DNA of 64,000 nucleotides, taken from the NCBI RefSeq assembly GCF_003389455.1, contig NZ_QUAC01000233.1, positions 7,399 through 71,398 of the forward strand, read 5' to 3'. Of this stretch, positions 1-7,967 are shown piece after piece. Positions within the stretch are counted from its first letter, which is position 1. The number at the start of each line of letters is the position of its first letter. The notes under the pieces were generated by a model that had not been told where the DNA came from, searched no databases, and was given only the letters and a program-made list of their open reading frames with translations. This DNA comes from Streptomyces inhibens. Its GTDB lineage: Bacteria > Actinomycetota > Actinomycetes > Streptomycetales > Streptomycetaceae. Made by a program: the position numbers and the translations under genes.

Positions 1-262
1 GGACCGCGGACAGGTAGGTGCAGAGCAGCGTCTGTTGCGAGTCCGCGACGGCCGATGCCGAACCCAGTTCCCGTCCGGCTCTCCGCTGGGCGGAGGAAAG
101 GAACGGCATCACGACCAGCGAGGTGGCGGCGAACGTGCCGGCCGTGAGGGCAACGGCGGCCTCGATGACGTTGCAGATGATGGTTGCCGTGACCAGCAGG
201 CGTATGCGCCGCGCGAGCGCGTCATGGCGGGCCGGAGCCGGCCTCTGCGGTGTGGGCGCCAT
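1..262 (-). CDS. CDF-family cation efflux transporter, partial and apparently internally deleted
   Basis: The minus strand reads open from an ATG at 262 to the window edge, and the C-terminal part lies outside. The protein begins MAPTPQRPAPARHDALARR, has one hydrophobic segment ending near EAAVALTAGT, then passes directly to AQRRAGRELGSASAVADS and LLCTYLSAV. That later block resembles the fifth and following membrane helices of actinobacterial CDF zinc/cobalt exporters, including the SAVADS site. From memory of the family, about 75 residues (helices 2 to 4 with the first metal-site Asp) normally separate the two parts, so an in-frame deletion is inferred. The gene diverges from znuA across two Zur boxes, which fits a zinc role, but the export function is doubtful. 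Confidence 0.6.
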   Translation of the reverse strand, partial: MAPTPQRPAPARHDALARRIRLLVTATIICNVIEAAVALTAGTFAATSLVVMPFLSSAQRRAGRELGSASAVADSQQTLLCTYLSAV

Positions 263-366
263 CAGCAGCAGCTGTTCTCGGCGGCGTCGGCGCAGGTGCG
301 GTCCGCCTTGACGGCGACCACCGCGGGGTCGGCCAGGGCGCGGCCGAACCGTGCCAGATCAAGAGT

Positions 367-409
367 TGGTAATGATTGTCATAATCTATTGGAGTGAAAA
401 TCATTTCCA
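367..409. promoter_or_regulatory. Two tandem Zur boxes in the CDF/znuA divergent promoter
   Basis: TGGTAATGATTGTCA (367-381) and TGAAAATCATTTCCA (395-409) match the 15-base Streptomyces Zur box TGAAAATGATTTTCA at 12 and 13 positions. Their centres are 28 bases apart and they lie in a rare AT-rich patch about 75 bases before the znuA start. Zinc-loaded Zur binding here should repress znuACB and perhaps the divergent CDF gene. Matches were counted by eye. Confidence 0.8.
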
Positions 410-482
410 TCTAGGTTGGGGTGCGCCCGTCTGCCCGGCCGCGACCGCTACGCGTCCGGGCCCATCCGAAGGAGCCCTCTGC

Positions 483-1466
483 ATGTCCGCCGCCCCCGTT
501 CCCCGTACCGCCCGACGACAGCGGCTCGCGCGGATTGCCCTCGTAACCGCCGCGGTCACGGTGACCGCCGCCACCGCCGCAGCGTGTTCGACCTCGGCCG
601 CCAGGACTGGTCACACCGACGTATCCGGTGGCGCATCCGGCTCCGGCAAGAAGATCCAGGTGGTGGCCGCGGAGAACTTCTGGGGCAGCATCGCCTCCCA
701 ACTCGGCGGCAGCCGCACCGAGGTGACCAGCATCATCACCAGCCCGGACACCGACCCGCACGACTACGAGCCGACCGCCGGCAACGCCCGGACCGTGTCC
801 GGTGCGCGCTATGTGATCGTCAACGGCATCGGCTACGACGCCTGGGCCGACAAGCTGCTCGCCACCAATCCCGGAAGCGACCGAACCGAGCTGAAGGTCG
901 GGGACCTGGTCGGCGTCAAGCCGGGCGGCAACCCGCACCGCTGGTACTCGCCGCAGGACGTCCATCAGGTGATCGAGAGGATCACCGCGGACTACAAGAA
1001 GATCGATCCGGCCGGCGCCGCGTACTTCGACCAGCGCAAGAAGGCGTTCGAGACCGAGACGCTCGCGCCGTACAACCGGCTGCTGTCCGGCATCAAGTCG
1101 AAGTACGCGGGCACGCCGATCGGTGCGTCGGAGTCCATCGTCACCCCGCTCGCCGAGGGTCTGGGCCTGAAGATGCGCACCCCCGAGACATTCCTGAACG
1201 CGATGAACGAGGGCTCCGACCCCACGGCGAAGGACAAGACCACCATCGACCGGCAGATCAAGAACAAGCAGATCAACGTCTACGTCTACAACACCCAGAA
1301 CTCCACCCCGGACGTGCAGGCACAGGTCAAGGAGGCCAGGGCGCAGGGCATCCCGGTGGCCACCGTCACCGAGACCCTCACCCCCGCGGGCGCCTCCTTC
1401 CAGCAGTGGCAGACCGCCCAACTCCGGGGGATCGAGCGGGGCTTGGCCAAGGCGACCGGTAAGTAA
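483..1466 (+). CDS. znuA: Zinc ABC transporter substrate-binding lipoprotein ZnuA
   Basis: This 327-residue protein captures zinc outside the membrane for the ZnuBC transporter. An N-terminal hydrophobic signal ends in a lipobox with Cys35 (AAACSTS), so it should be a lipoprotein. Metal-binding His motifs of the cluster A-I (ZnuA/TroA) family are visible as DPHDYEPT (His near 93) and NPHRWY (His near 152). The His-rich loop of enterobacterial ZnuA is absent. The ATG at 483 was chosen because AAGGAG lies 10 bases upstream and the signal peptide follows at once; the longer open frame runs back through the Zur boxes. First gene of znuA-znuC-znuB-znuB-zur, under the tandem Zur boxes. Confidence 0.92.
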   Translation: MSAAPVPRTARRQRLARIALVTAAVTVTAATAAACSTSAARTGHTDVSGGASGSGKKIQVVAAENFWGSIASQLGGSRTEVTSIITSPDTDPHDYEPTAGNARTVSGARYVIVNGIGYDAWADKLLATNPGSDRTELKVGDLVGVKPGGNPHRWYSPQDVHQVIERITADYKKIDPAGAAYFDQRKKAFETETLAPYNRLLSGIKSKYAGTPIGASESIVTPLAEGLGLKMRTPETFLNAMNEGSDPTAKDKTTIDRQIKNKQINVYVYNTQNSTPDVQAQVKEARAQGIPVATVTETLTPAGASFQQWQTAQLRGIERGLAKATGK

Positions 1467-1483
1467 GCGGGGAGCGAGCGACC

Positions 1484-2443
1484 ATGCTGCATCCGATGGC
1501 GAAGGCCCGCACAGCGGCGGAAGGCACCGTGCCGCCGCCCCGGGCGCCCGCTTCCGAGCCGCCCGCAGCCCTCACGGTCGCGGACGACCCGGTGATCGCA
1601 CTGCGCGGCGCGGCCGTGCGCGTGGCCGGCCGCGCCCTGTGGTCCGGCGTAGACCTTTGCATCGGAGCGGGGGAGTTCGTCGCGGTCCTCGGGCCCAACG
1701 GGGTCGGCAAGTCCACCATGATCAAGGTGCTGCTCGGCATGCTGCCCGCGGCCGACGGCGAGGTCCGCGTCCTCGGTGCCCGGCCCGGACAGGCCAACCA
1801 CCGCATCGGCTACCTGCCGCAACGCCGCAGCTTCGATCCCTCGATGCGGATCCGCGGTGTCGACGTCGTACGGCTGGGGCTGGACGGCGACCGCTGGGGC
1901 ATACCCCTGTGGCCGTTCGGTGCCCGGCGGAGGGCGGCCCGCCGACGCATCGAAGAAGTCATCGAACTGGTCGGGGCGTCGACGTACGCGTACCGGCCCA
2001 TCGGCACCTGTTCCGGGGGCGAACAGCAGCGGCTGCTGATCGCCCAGGCTCTGGTCCGCCGGCCCGAACTGCTGCTGCTTGACGAGCCGTTGGACAGTCT
2101 CGATCTGCCCAACCAGAGTGCGGTCACGGCACTGATCAGCCGGATCTGCCACCAGGAGAACGTAGCGGTCGTCATGGTCGCGCACGACGTCAACCCGATC
2201 CTGCACCACCTCGACCGGGTGTTGTACCTCGCCGAAGGCGGAGCGGCGAGTGGCACGCCGGAAGAGGTCATCACCTCACCGACACTGACCAGGCTGTACG
2301 GGACGCCGGTCGAGGTGCTGCGTACGTCCGCCGGGCGGCTCGCCGTCATCGGCCAGCCGGAAGCGCCCGCGCTGCACACCGACCGGCACGCCGACAGGCA
2401 TGCCGTCGGGCCAGCTGCTGGAGGTGACCATGCTGCTGGCTGA
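1484..2443 (+). CDS. znuC: Zinc ABC transporter ATP-binding protein ZnuC
   Basis: Cytoplasmic ATPase powering zinc import, 319 residues. Walker A GPNGVGKS is near residues 70-77, the signature CSGGEQQ near 176-182, Walker B LLLLDEP near 196-202 and the switch His in VAHDVNP follows. The first 35 residues are a low-complexity Ala/Pro-rich extension before the ABC fold; an ATG at 1496 is an alternative start. It begins 17 bases after znuA and its 3' end overlaps the next permease gene by 14 bases, so the set is translationally coupled. Confidence 0.92.
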   Translation: MLHPMAKARTAAEGTVPPPRAPASEPPAALTVADDPVIALRGAAVRVAGRALWSGVDLCIGAGEFVAVLGPNGVGKSTMIKVLLGMLPAADGEVRVLGARPGQANHRIGYLPQRRSFDPSMRIRGVDVVRLGLDGDRWGIPLWPFGARRRAARRRIEEVIELVGASTYAYRPIGTCSGGEQQRLLIAQALVRRPELLLLDEPLDSLDLPNQSAVTALISRICHQENVAVVMVAHDVNPILHHLDRVLYLAEGGAASGTPEEVITSPTLTRLYGTPVEVLRTSAGRLAVIGQPEAPALHTDRHADRHAVGPAAGGDHAAG

Positions 2444-3347
2444 GACAGCCGCAGGACCGGCCTGGTCGTGGAACCTGATCACGGACGTCCAGGAGATGTG
2501 GTCGTTCCCCTTCATGGTCAACGCCTTCCGCGCCGGCACGATCGTCGCCGTCGTCTCCGCGGCCATGGGCTACTTCGTGGTGCTGCGGCGCCAGACCTTT
2601 GCAGCCCACACCCTCTCCACTGTCGCCTTCCCCGGCGCGGCCGGCGCCGTCCTGCTCGGAATCAGTGCGGTTTACGGGTACTTCACCGTCTGCGTGGCCG
2701 CCGCCGTGGTCATCGCGGCCGTCGGATGGCGTGGCGGGGGAGGGGGAGCGGATGAGGCCGCGCTCACCGGGACGGTCCAGGCGTTCCTGCCGGCCTGCGG
2801 ATTTCTCTTCATCGCGCTGTACAAAGGGTTGTTGGGAGGTCCGCAGTCCCTTCTGTTCGGCACCTTCCTGGGCATCACCACCTCCCAGGTGACCGTGTTG
2901 CTCGGCGTGGGAGCAGCGGTGCTGGCGGCCCTGGCGCTGATCGGGCGGCCGCTGCTGTTCGCCTCCGTCGACCCACAGGTCGCCGCCGGGCGCGGGGTGC
3001 CGGTTCGCGCGCTGTCCGTCACCTTCCTCGTCCTGCTCGGCGCGGCGACGGCGGAGGCCAGCCAGATCACCGGAACCCTGCTGGTGTTTGCCCTGATGGT
3101 CATTCCCGCCGCGACCGCCCAGACCACGACCGGCCGCCCCGGCACAGGCCTCGCCCTCGCCGTATTCCTGGCTCTCGCGGCGACCTGGCTCGGGCTGACC
3201 ACCGCCTACTACTGGCCTTACCCCTTGGGCTTCTTCGTGACCTCGTACGCCTTCGCCGGCTATCTGCTGGTCCGGTCCGGCCGCACGCTGCACACCTGGC
3301 TCAGCCGGACCCGCGCGCCCCTCCTGTACAAGGAGGCCACGGCATGA
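2430..3347 (+). CDS. znuB: Zinc ABC transporter permease ZnuB (first copy)
   Basis: ABC-3 family integral membrane permease of about 305 residues with roughly eight hydrophobic helices. Family features include the stretch EASQITGTLLVFALMVIPAA near the C-terminal third. Start taken as ATG 2430 because GGAGGTGACC sits immediately before it; an upstream ATG at 2400 lacks such a site. It overlaps the end of znuC and its TGA overlaps the ATG of the second permease. Two different permease genes follow one ATPase, so the membrane part may be a heterodimer. Confidence 0.9.
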   Translation: MLLAETAAGPAWSWNLITDVQEMWSFPFMVNAFRAGTIVAVVSAAMGYFVVLRRQTFAAHTLSTVAFPGAAGAVLLGISAVYGYFTVCVAAAVVIAAVGWRGGGGGADEAALTGTVQAFLPACGFLFIALYKGLLGGPQSLLFGTFLGITTSQVTVLLGVGAAVLAALALIGRPLLFASVDPQVAAGRGVPVRALSVTFLVLLGAATAEASQITGTLLVFALMVIPAATAQTTTGRPGTGLALAVFLALAATWLGLTTAYYWPYPLGFFVTSYAFAGYLLVRSGRTLHTWLSRTRAPLLYKEATA

Positions 3348-4219
3348 CGGGACTACTGTCCGCGCTGGCACCGCTGGATCAGCCGTTCCTCCAACACGCC
3401 CTGCTCGCCGGCACCGCCATCGCGGCGGCCTCCGGCCTCGTTGGCCATTTCCTGGTCCTGCGGGCCCAGATCTTCACCGCTGACGCCCTCAGCCACGTCG
3501 CCTTCACCGGAGCGATGGGAGCCCTCGCCTTGGGCTACGACCTGCACATGGGCCTGTTCGGGTGCACTGTCGGCATCGCGCTGCTCTTCGGTGCACTGGG
3601 GCGCAAGGCGCGCCCCGACGACGTCGTCATCGGGAGCGTCTTCTCCTGGATCCTCGGCCTGGGCGCCTTCTTCATCACCCTCTACACCACGTCCCGGAGC
3701 ACGACCAACGGCCACGCCGGCATCAGCGTCCTCTTCGGATCGATCTTCGGCCTCTCGGCAGGGAGAGCGTCCGCCGCGGCCCTGGTCGCCACCGCCATCT
3801 GCCTACTGATGCTGCTCATCGCTCGCCCGCTGCTGTTCGCGACGCTGGACGAGGCCGTGGCAGCGGCCCGGGGGGTGCCCGTCCGGACGCTGGGCTTCGG
3901 CTTTCTGGCGGTGACCGGGGTCTGCGCCGCCGAGGCAACCCAAGCGGTCGGCTCACTGCTGCTGCTCGGCCTGCTGGCGGCACCCGCCGGAGCCGCCGCC
4001 CGGCTGACCGACCGTCCGTACCGGGCACTTGCGCTCTCCGCGCTTCTGGCGGTCCTGGAGATGTGGGCCGGCCTCGCCGCCTCCTACGCGGTACCGACGA
4101 TGCCACCCGGCTTCGCCATCATGGCTGCCGCCACTGCGGTCTATGCAGCGACCTTCCTCGTCCGGCGCCCCGCGGGCCGTGGGCGTCTTCGTTTGCGTAC
4201 CGCTGCCACCGGGACATGA
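3344..4219 (+). CDS. znuB: Zinc ABC transporter permease ZnuB (second copy)
   Basis: Second ABC-3 family permease, 291 residues, starting at the ATGA overlap with the first. It has the same layout: hydrophobic helices, HVAFTGAMGALALGYDLH in the first half, and a duplicated-looking ARPLLFATLDEAVAAARGVP / EATQAVGSLLLLGLLAAPAG block matching ARPLLFASVD-type sequence in its partner. It probably pairs with the first permease as the zinc channel energised by ZnuC. Followed after 15 bases by zur. Confidence 0.9.
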   Translation: MTGLLSALAPLDQPFLQHALLAGTAIAAASGLVGHFLVLRAQIFTADALSHVAFTGAMGALALGYDLHMGLFGCTVGIALLFGALGRKARPDDVVIGSVFSWILGLGAFFITLYTTSRSTTNGHAGISVLFGSIFGLSAGRASAAALVATAICLLMLLIARPLLFATLDEAVAAARGVPVRTLGFGFLAVTGVCAAEATQAVGSLLLLGLLAAPAGAAARLTDRPYRALALSALLAVLEMWAGLAASYAVPTMPPGFAIMAAATAVYAATFLVRRPAGRGRLRLRTAATGT

Positions 4220-4234
4220 GGTGCTTACGGGCAG

Positions 4235-4702
4235 ATGACGGCAAGCACCCGCCTCCAGACCACGGCGACGCAGGAGGTTCACCTCCTGGGACGCTTCACC
4301 CCGCAACGCGCGATTGTGCTGGAAGCCTTGATCGAGGCAGAAGAGGAGGACGGGTTCGTCAGCGCACAGTCCCTGCACGCCCGACTGCTGTCCGCCGACT
4401 TACCGGTCGGCCTGTCCACGGTCTACCGCACGCTCAGCGCCCTCGCCGAAGCAGGACGCGCCGACGTCGTACGGGACATGCACGGGGAGCGGCTCTTCCG
4501 CTACCGTCCCGGTTCCGATCACCGCCACTATCTGATCTGCACCGAATGCGGCGTCAGCCTGCCGCTCGACGCCGTGGCGGTGGAGAAATGGGCTGCCGGT
4601 ATAGCCCGGACAAGCGGATTCACCGCCGTCCGGCACACCGTGGAACTCACCGGCATCTGCCCCGATTGCGGTCCCTCGGCGGGCGGTTCTCCTCAAGGCT
4701 GA
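4235..4702 (+). CDS. zur: Zinc uptake regulator Zur (Fur family)
   Basis: 155-residue Fur-family repressor. The N-terminal winged helix includes LSTVYRTLSALAEAG near residues 60-74; the C-terminal dimerisation/metal domain has HRHYLICTECG and CPDCG, giving four Cys (about 102, 105, 142, 145) for the structural zinc, plus His residues of the regulatory site. Its place at the end of the znu operon, and the Zur boxes before znuA and between rpmG and rpmB, argue for Zur over Fur or Nur. Autoregulation through the operon promoter is inferred. Confidence 0.9.
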   Translation: MTASTRLQTTATQEVHLLGRFTPQRAIVLEALIEAEEEDGFVSAQSLHARLLSADLPVGLSTVYRTLSALAEAGRADVVRDMHGERLFRYRPGSDHRHYLICTECGVSLPLDAVAVEKWAAGIARTSGFTAVRHTVELTGICPDCGPSAGGSPQG

Positions 4703-4735
4703 CGCGCCTCCCGGAGCACTACAGGGGCGGAACCC

Positions 4736-4766
4736 GGCCGGCCCTGCTCGGGCATCCGGGCCGGCC
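4736..4766. terminator. Hairpin after zur, putative terminator
   Basis: Perfect inverted repeat GGCCGGCCC (4736-4744) and GGGCCGGCC (4758-4766) with a 13-base loop, 33 bases past the zur stop. No T-run follows, as is usual in Streptomyces terminators. It would end the znu-zur transcript. Confidence 0.5.
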
Positions 4767-4904
4767 TCTGAGTGGCCCGTCCCATGACGCCCAGCCGAAC
4801 GGCAAGCACTATCGCAGTCCCACTTCATGGCGTGGTGACCAGCCGAAGGGGGCTGTGACACAGCTTCGCCTCGGTCATGTGCGGGAGGCAACTACGATCT
4901 CGCC

Positions 4905-5318
4905 ATGGCCAAGTTATTCACGCACCGACTGCGAGTGCGCTACAGCGAGTGTGACCAGCAAGGCGTGGTGTTCAACGGTCACTACCTCTTCTACTACGAC
5001 GTCGCCCTGACCGAGCTGTGGCGAGAAGTCATCGAAGCCTACGCGTCCACGGTCGAGGGCGGAGCCGACCTGGTAGTGGCAGAAGCGCGGATTCTCTACC
5101 GTCTGGGGGCACGCTTCGATGAGCTGCTCGACATTGAGATGCCCATCACCCATCTCGGGACAACGAGCATGATCGTGCGCCCGGTGTTCAAGGTCGGTGA
5201 ACGGCTCATCGCAGAAGGTGAAGTACGACACGTGTTCGTCGATCCCGCGACGCACAGCAAGAAGGAGATGCCCACCCCGGTCCGTGCCGCCCTCCGGCCC
5301 TACACCTCAGCAGGGTAA
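4905..5318 (+). CDS. Acyl-CoA thioesterase, hotdog fold (YbgC/FadM-like)
   Basis: 137-residue hotdog-fold protein. The N-terminal YSECDQQGVVFNGHYL block matches the 4-hydroxybenzoyl-CoA thioesterase type, with the active-site Asp in ECDQQG and the following FNGHY. It probably hydrolyses an acyl-CoA or acyl-ACP; the substrate cannot be told. GGGAGG lies about 18 bases before the ATG. It stands alone between the zur terminator and the convergent ribosomal protein operon. Confidence 0.8.
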   Translation: MAKLFTHRLRVRYSECDQQGVVFNGHYLFYYDVALTELWREVIEAYASTVEGGADLVVAEARILYRLGARFDELLDIEMPITHLGTTSMIVRPVFKVGERLIAEGEVRHVFVDPATHSKKEMPTPVRAALRPYTSAG

Positions 5319-5662
5319 GAGGACCAGCACAGCGGCACGCGCTTCACAGCCCAATGGATCACCGGTGGGTTCTCCCACCGCGCACAGTGCACCGTCCGTC
5401 ACGGAGCCGGGCCCTCACGAACCGCGTCTGTCAGGGACACAGGCTAAGAGGGCCCGGGACCATCAAGCCATCGGCACCCTGCACCGCTACCGACGCGGAC
5501 ACTCCGGCCTCTCACCCAACTCACAGCTGCCGCCTGAAGGTCCAGGGTCCGCAGCAGCCGTTCGGTTCCCCGTCCATCGACGCCGAACCGAACGTAAGCG
5601 GAGTGAGTGCCACACTCCATAACACCGTGACCTGGGAAAGAGGTTGTGACGCAGCTTCTGAA
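5319..5662. other. Intergenic, no gene seen
   Basis: 344 bases between the thioesterase and the 3' end of the minus-strand rpsR operon. Open frames here have no recognisable product or codon support. Confidence 0.5.
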
Positions 5663-5899
5663 CTACTTGGAGGCGTACGGAAGGAGCGCCATCTCCCGGG
5701 CGTTCTTGATCGCGCGGGCCAGCTGGCGCTGCTGCTGGGCGGTGACCCGGGTGACCCGGCGGCTGCGGATCTTGCCGCGGTCGGAGATGAACTTCCGCAG
5801 CAGATTGGTGTCCTTGTAGTCGATGTAGGTGATGCCCGCCGCGTCCAGCGGGTTGGGGCGGGGCTTGACGGGCTTGCGGGGATCGGGGCGGCGCGCCAT
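5663..5899 (-). CDS. rpsR: 30S ribosomal protein S18, zinc-independent paralog
   Basis: 78-residue S18 without any Cys, so it carries no zinc site. Conserved S18 blocks are [19 protein letters not shown] and [22 protein letters not shown] at 5899 with MARRPDPRK start. Last gene of the minus-strand group rpmG-rpmE-cobW-rpsR; the gap to cobW carries an octanucleotide tandem repeat. Such C-minus paralogs are normally derepressed by Zur when zinc is scarce. Confidence 0.92.
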   Translation of the reverse strand: MARRPDPRKPVKPRPNPLDAAGITYIDYKDTNLLRKFISDRGKIRSRRVTRVTAQQQRQLARAIKNAREMALLPYASK

Positions 5900-5912
5900 G
5901 GGAATCCTTGTC

Positions 5913-5968
5913 TCGGTGGTTCGGTGGTTCGGTGGTTCGGTGGTTCGGTGGTTCGGTGGTTCGGTGGT
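5913..5968. repeat. Seven tandem copies of an 8-base unit between cobW and rpsR
   Basis: TCGGTGGT repeats seven times without interruption (5913-5968), followed by a degenerate TCGGTCGG. The unit is not a multiple of three and lies in the 110-base gap between cobW and rpsR. Read on the transcript strand the unit is ACCACCGA. Copy-number change would alter spacing before rpsR. Confidence 0.95.
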
Positions 5969-6009
5969 TCGGTCGGTCGGGCGGGTGAGGAGCTGTGCTC
6001 GGTCGGGGT

Positions 6010-7164
6010 TCAGGAGACGGGGTCGAGGAGTGCGTCGAAGGAGGCCGGAAGGTGCTTCCAGGCCTCGCGTCCGCCGGCGAACTCGGCCTCGGTCAGCAGG
6101 CAGGAGTCGAGCAGCCGCTCCAGGCCTTCGCGGTCGAGGCCGGGTGCGGTGAAGACCAGGTGCTGGCAGCAATCGCCGTGTTCGGGGTGCCAGTCGAGGG
6201 CGGCGGCCGCTCGGCGCATCGCGGGGACCATGTCCCAGGCAGCGTCCGGCAGCGAAGCGAGCCACGGTCCGGCGTTCTCCACGCACAGGGCACCGCCCGC
6301 GGCATCCCAGGACAGCAGGGTGTCAGGACGGTCGGCGAGCCAGAAGCGGCCCCGGCTGCGGGCCGCCGCACATGCCAGGTCTTCGAGCGCCTGGTAGAGC
6401 CGTTCCGGATGAAAGGGGCGCAGGCGGTGCCACACGAGGGTGGCGACTCCTGACTCTTCCGCTTCCTGCGGCAGCAGTGCGCAGGCCGGGTGCTGGGCGG
6501 CGGCAGCCGCCTCGATGTCGAATCCGGCGAACGCGACCTCGGGGAGCTGTCGGGAATCCGCGGGCACGCGGCGTGCGGTCGGATGCAGCTGGGCGAGGAG
6601 TGCACGGTCCTGGTCGTCCGCCTCTTCTCCCTCGACGAGCACGAGCACGGGTGCGTACTCCAGCTGGCGCGCCCAGGTGTCCCCGATGGTCCGCTGATCG
6701 GTTGCGGCCGCCGCGAGGCCCGCCTCCGCCAGGTCGTCTCCATTGGAGAGATACGGCAGCACCAGCGCGGGGTCGATCGCGGTTACCACGTTCGAGAGAG
6801 TCAGCGTCTCGCCCCCGTGCGCCACAATGACCTCGGCCATCGCCTTGGGTTCGACGGAGTCCCAGAGTTCGACCACTGCCAGCCGGTGCAGACCGCTGTC
6901 GGCCAGTCGCTGAAGTTCGGGCACCAGGCCTTCGCGCAGCGCGCAGCACGCGCAGTCGTTGACGAGCGGTGCCTCACCGGAGGACAGCTCGCCCGAGGCG
7001 TCCCGCACCGTGCGACGAACGGTTCCTTCCGCCGCGGTGGACAGGTCGTGGTGCAGCGCGACACTGCCGCGCACGGTGTGCAGCAACCGCCGTACGACCT
7101 CCTCACGGGCATCGGAGTGCAGCCCGCCGACGATGACGACGGAGAGCCTGCCGTTCTCCTCCAT
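6010..7164 (-). CDS. CobW/G3E-like protein of the zinc-responsive operon, lacking a normal P-loop
   Basis: 384-residue protein related to CobW/COG0523 metallochaperones. The metal motif CACCAL (residues 71-76) follows a DCACC-type context, and a C-terminal CobW-C-like domain holds [18 protein letters not shown]. The N-terminal segment where G3E GTPases have GxxxxGKT reads [16 protein letters not shown], with no Lys-Thr/Ser, so GTP hydrolysis is doubtful. ATG 7164 overlaps the rpmE TGA by one base. Context says it helps move or allocate zinc during starvation. Confidence 0.8.
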   Translation of the reverse strand: MEENGRLSVVIVGGLHSDAREEVVRRLLHTVRGSVALHHDLSTAAEGTVRRTVRDASGELSSGEAPLVNDCACCALREGLVPELQRLADSGLHRLAVVELWDSVEPKAMAEVIVAHGGETLTLSNVVTAIDPALVLPYLSNGDDLAEAGLAAAATDQRTIGDTWARQLEYAPVLVLVEGEEADDQDRALLAQLHPTARRVPADSRQLPEVAFAGFDIEAAAAAQHPACALLPQEAEESGVATLVWHRLRPFHPERLYQALEDLACAAARSRGRFWLADRPDTLLSWDAAGGALCVENAGPWLASLPDAAWDMVPAMRRAAAALDWHPEHGDCCQHLVFTAPGLDREGLERLLDSCLLTEAEFAGGREAWKHLPASFDALLDPVS

Positions 7165-7418
7165 CACTGTGCCCCGCGACGGGCGTATCGCCGCTCGAAG
7201 CGCTCGACCCGGCCGGCGGTGTCGAGGACACGCGCCGTACCCGTGTAGAAGGGGTGGCTCTGCGACGAGATCTCCACGTCGATGACGGGGTAGGTCTTGC
7301 CGTCCTCCCACTCGATCGTCTTGTCGCTCGTCGCGGTGGACCGGGTGAGGAAGGCGAAGTCGGCTGCCTTGTCGCGGAAGACGACCGGCTGGTAGGCGGG
7401 GTGGATCCCGGGCTTCAT
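7164..7418 (-). CDS. rpmE2: 50S ribosomal protein L31 type B
   Basis: 84-residue type B L31 with no Cys; conserved [26 protein letters not shown] and RVERFERRY motifs. It replaces the zinc-binding L31 under zinc limitation, freeing zinc. GGAACACCGCC precedes the ATG at 7418. The stop overlaps the cobW start, so the two are coupled. Confidence 0.93.
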   Translation of the reverse strand: MKPGIHPAYQPVVFRDKAADFAFLTRSTATSDKTIEWEDGKTYPVIDVEISSQSHPFYTGTARVLDTAGRVERFERRYARRGAQ

Positions 7419-7461
7419 GGCGGTGTTCCTGTCTGTGGGATGGGGGAGTTCGGGTTGTGCG

Positions 7462-7665
7462 TCAGCGTTCTTCTCGGAAGTCGACGTGCCGGCCGACGAC
7501 CGGGTCGTACGTGCGCAGGACCATGCGGTCGGGATCGTTCCGGCGGTTCTTGCGGGTGACGTAGGTGGTTGCGGCCTCCCCTGCTCGAACGGAGTTGAGA
7601 GCTTGGGGAACGGTCCCCGCCGTGGAGCGGAGCTTGATGATCGGGCGTAGTTCGTTGCGTGCCAC
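7462..7665 (-). CDS. rpmG: 50S ribosomal protein L33, zinc-independent, with an unusual insertion
   Basis: 67 residues, no Cys. N-terminal [18 protein letters not shown] and C-terminal [18 protein letters not shown] plus [15 protein letters not shown] are typical L33, but usual family length is about 54. An extra stretch [15 protein letters not shown] (about 13-15 residues) sits between the first beta strand and the TYVTRKN core. GTG start at 7665 lies 7 bases after a TATAGT -10-like hexamer, so the mRNA may be leaderless. First gene of the minus operon, next to a Zur box. Confidence 0.88.
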   Translation of the reverse strand: MARNELRPIIKLRSTAGTVPQALNSVRAGEAATTYVTRKNRRNDPDRMVLRTYDPVVGRHVDFREER

Positions 7666-7672
7666 GGGCGCT

Positions 7673-7704
7673 ACTATATGGGAATGGTTTCCATTGCCGA
7701 TAAC
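7673..7704. promoter_or_regulatory. Zur box and divergent promoter of rpmG and rpmB
   Basis: TGGGAATGGTTTCCA (7679-7693) matches the 15-base Zur consensus at 11 positions and is a near-perfect palindrome. On the minus strand TATAGT (7678-7673) is a good -10 for rpmG; on the plus strand GATAAC (7699-7704) could be the -10 for rpmB. Zur bound here would block both promoters. Confidence 0.75.
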
Positions 7705-7730
7705 GTCCGCGACGAGAGGTAGCCAACACC

Positions 7731-7967
7731 ATGTCCGCCCACTGCCAACTGACCGGCGCCAAGCCGGGCTTCGGTAAGACCATCTCCCACTCGCACCGGC
7801 GCACCTCCCGCCGGTTCGACCCGAACATCCAGCGCAAGCGCTACTGGCTGGAGAGCGAGGGGCGTCACGTCCGGCTCACGCTCAGCACCAAGGCGATCAA
7901 GACGATCGACGCCATCGGCATCGAGGCCGCGGTGGCACGTATCCGCGCACGAGGGGTGAAGGTCTGA
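7731..7967 (+). CDS. rpmB: 50S ribosomal protein L28, zinc-independent paralog
   Basis: 78-residue L28: [19 protein letters not shown] start, [20 protein letters not shown] and [12 protein letters not shown] core. Only one Cys is present, so no Cys4 zinc site can form. GAGAGG lies 11 bases before the ATG. Its TGA overlaps the rpsN ATG by one base. Divergent from rpmG over the Zur box. Confidence 0.93.
   Translation: MSAHCQLTGAKPGFGKTISHSHRRTSRRFDPNIQRKRYWLESEGRHVRLTLSTKAIKTIDAIGIEAAVARIRARGVKV

Noticed and set aside
411..1421. Long minus-strand open frame opposite znuA
   Set aside because: It is the GC-rich shadow of znuA, with low-complexity Gly/Arg/Val composition and no ribosome site. 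Similar shadows opposite other genes were also left out.
5913..5968. Possible CRISPR array
   Set aside because: The repeats are 8 bases and directly adjacent, with no spacers, and no cas genes are present.
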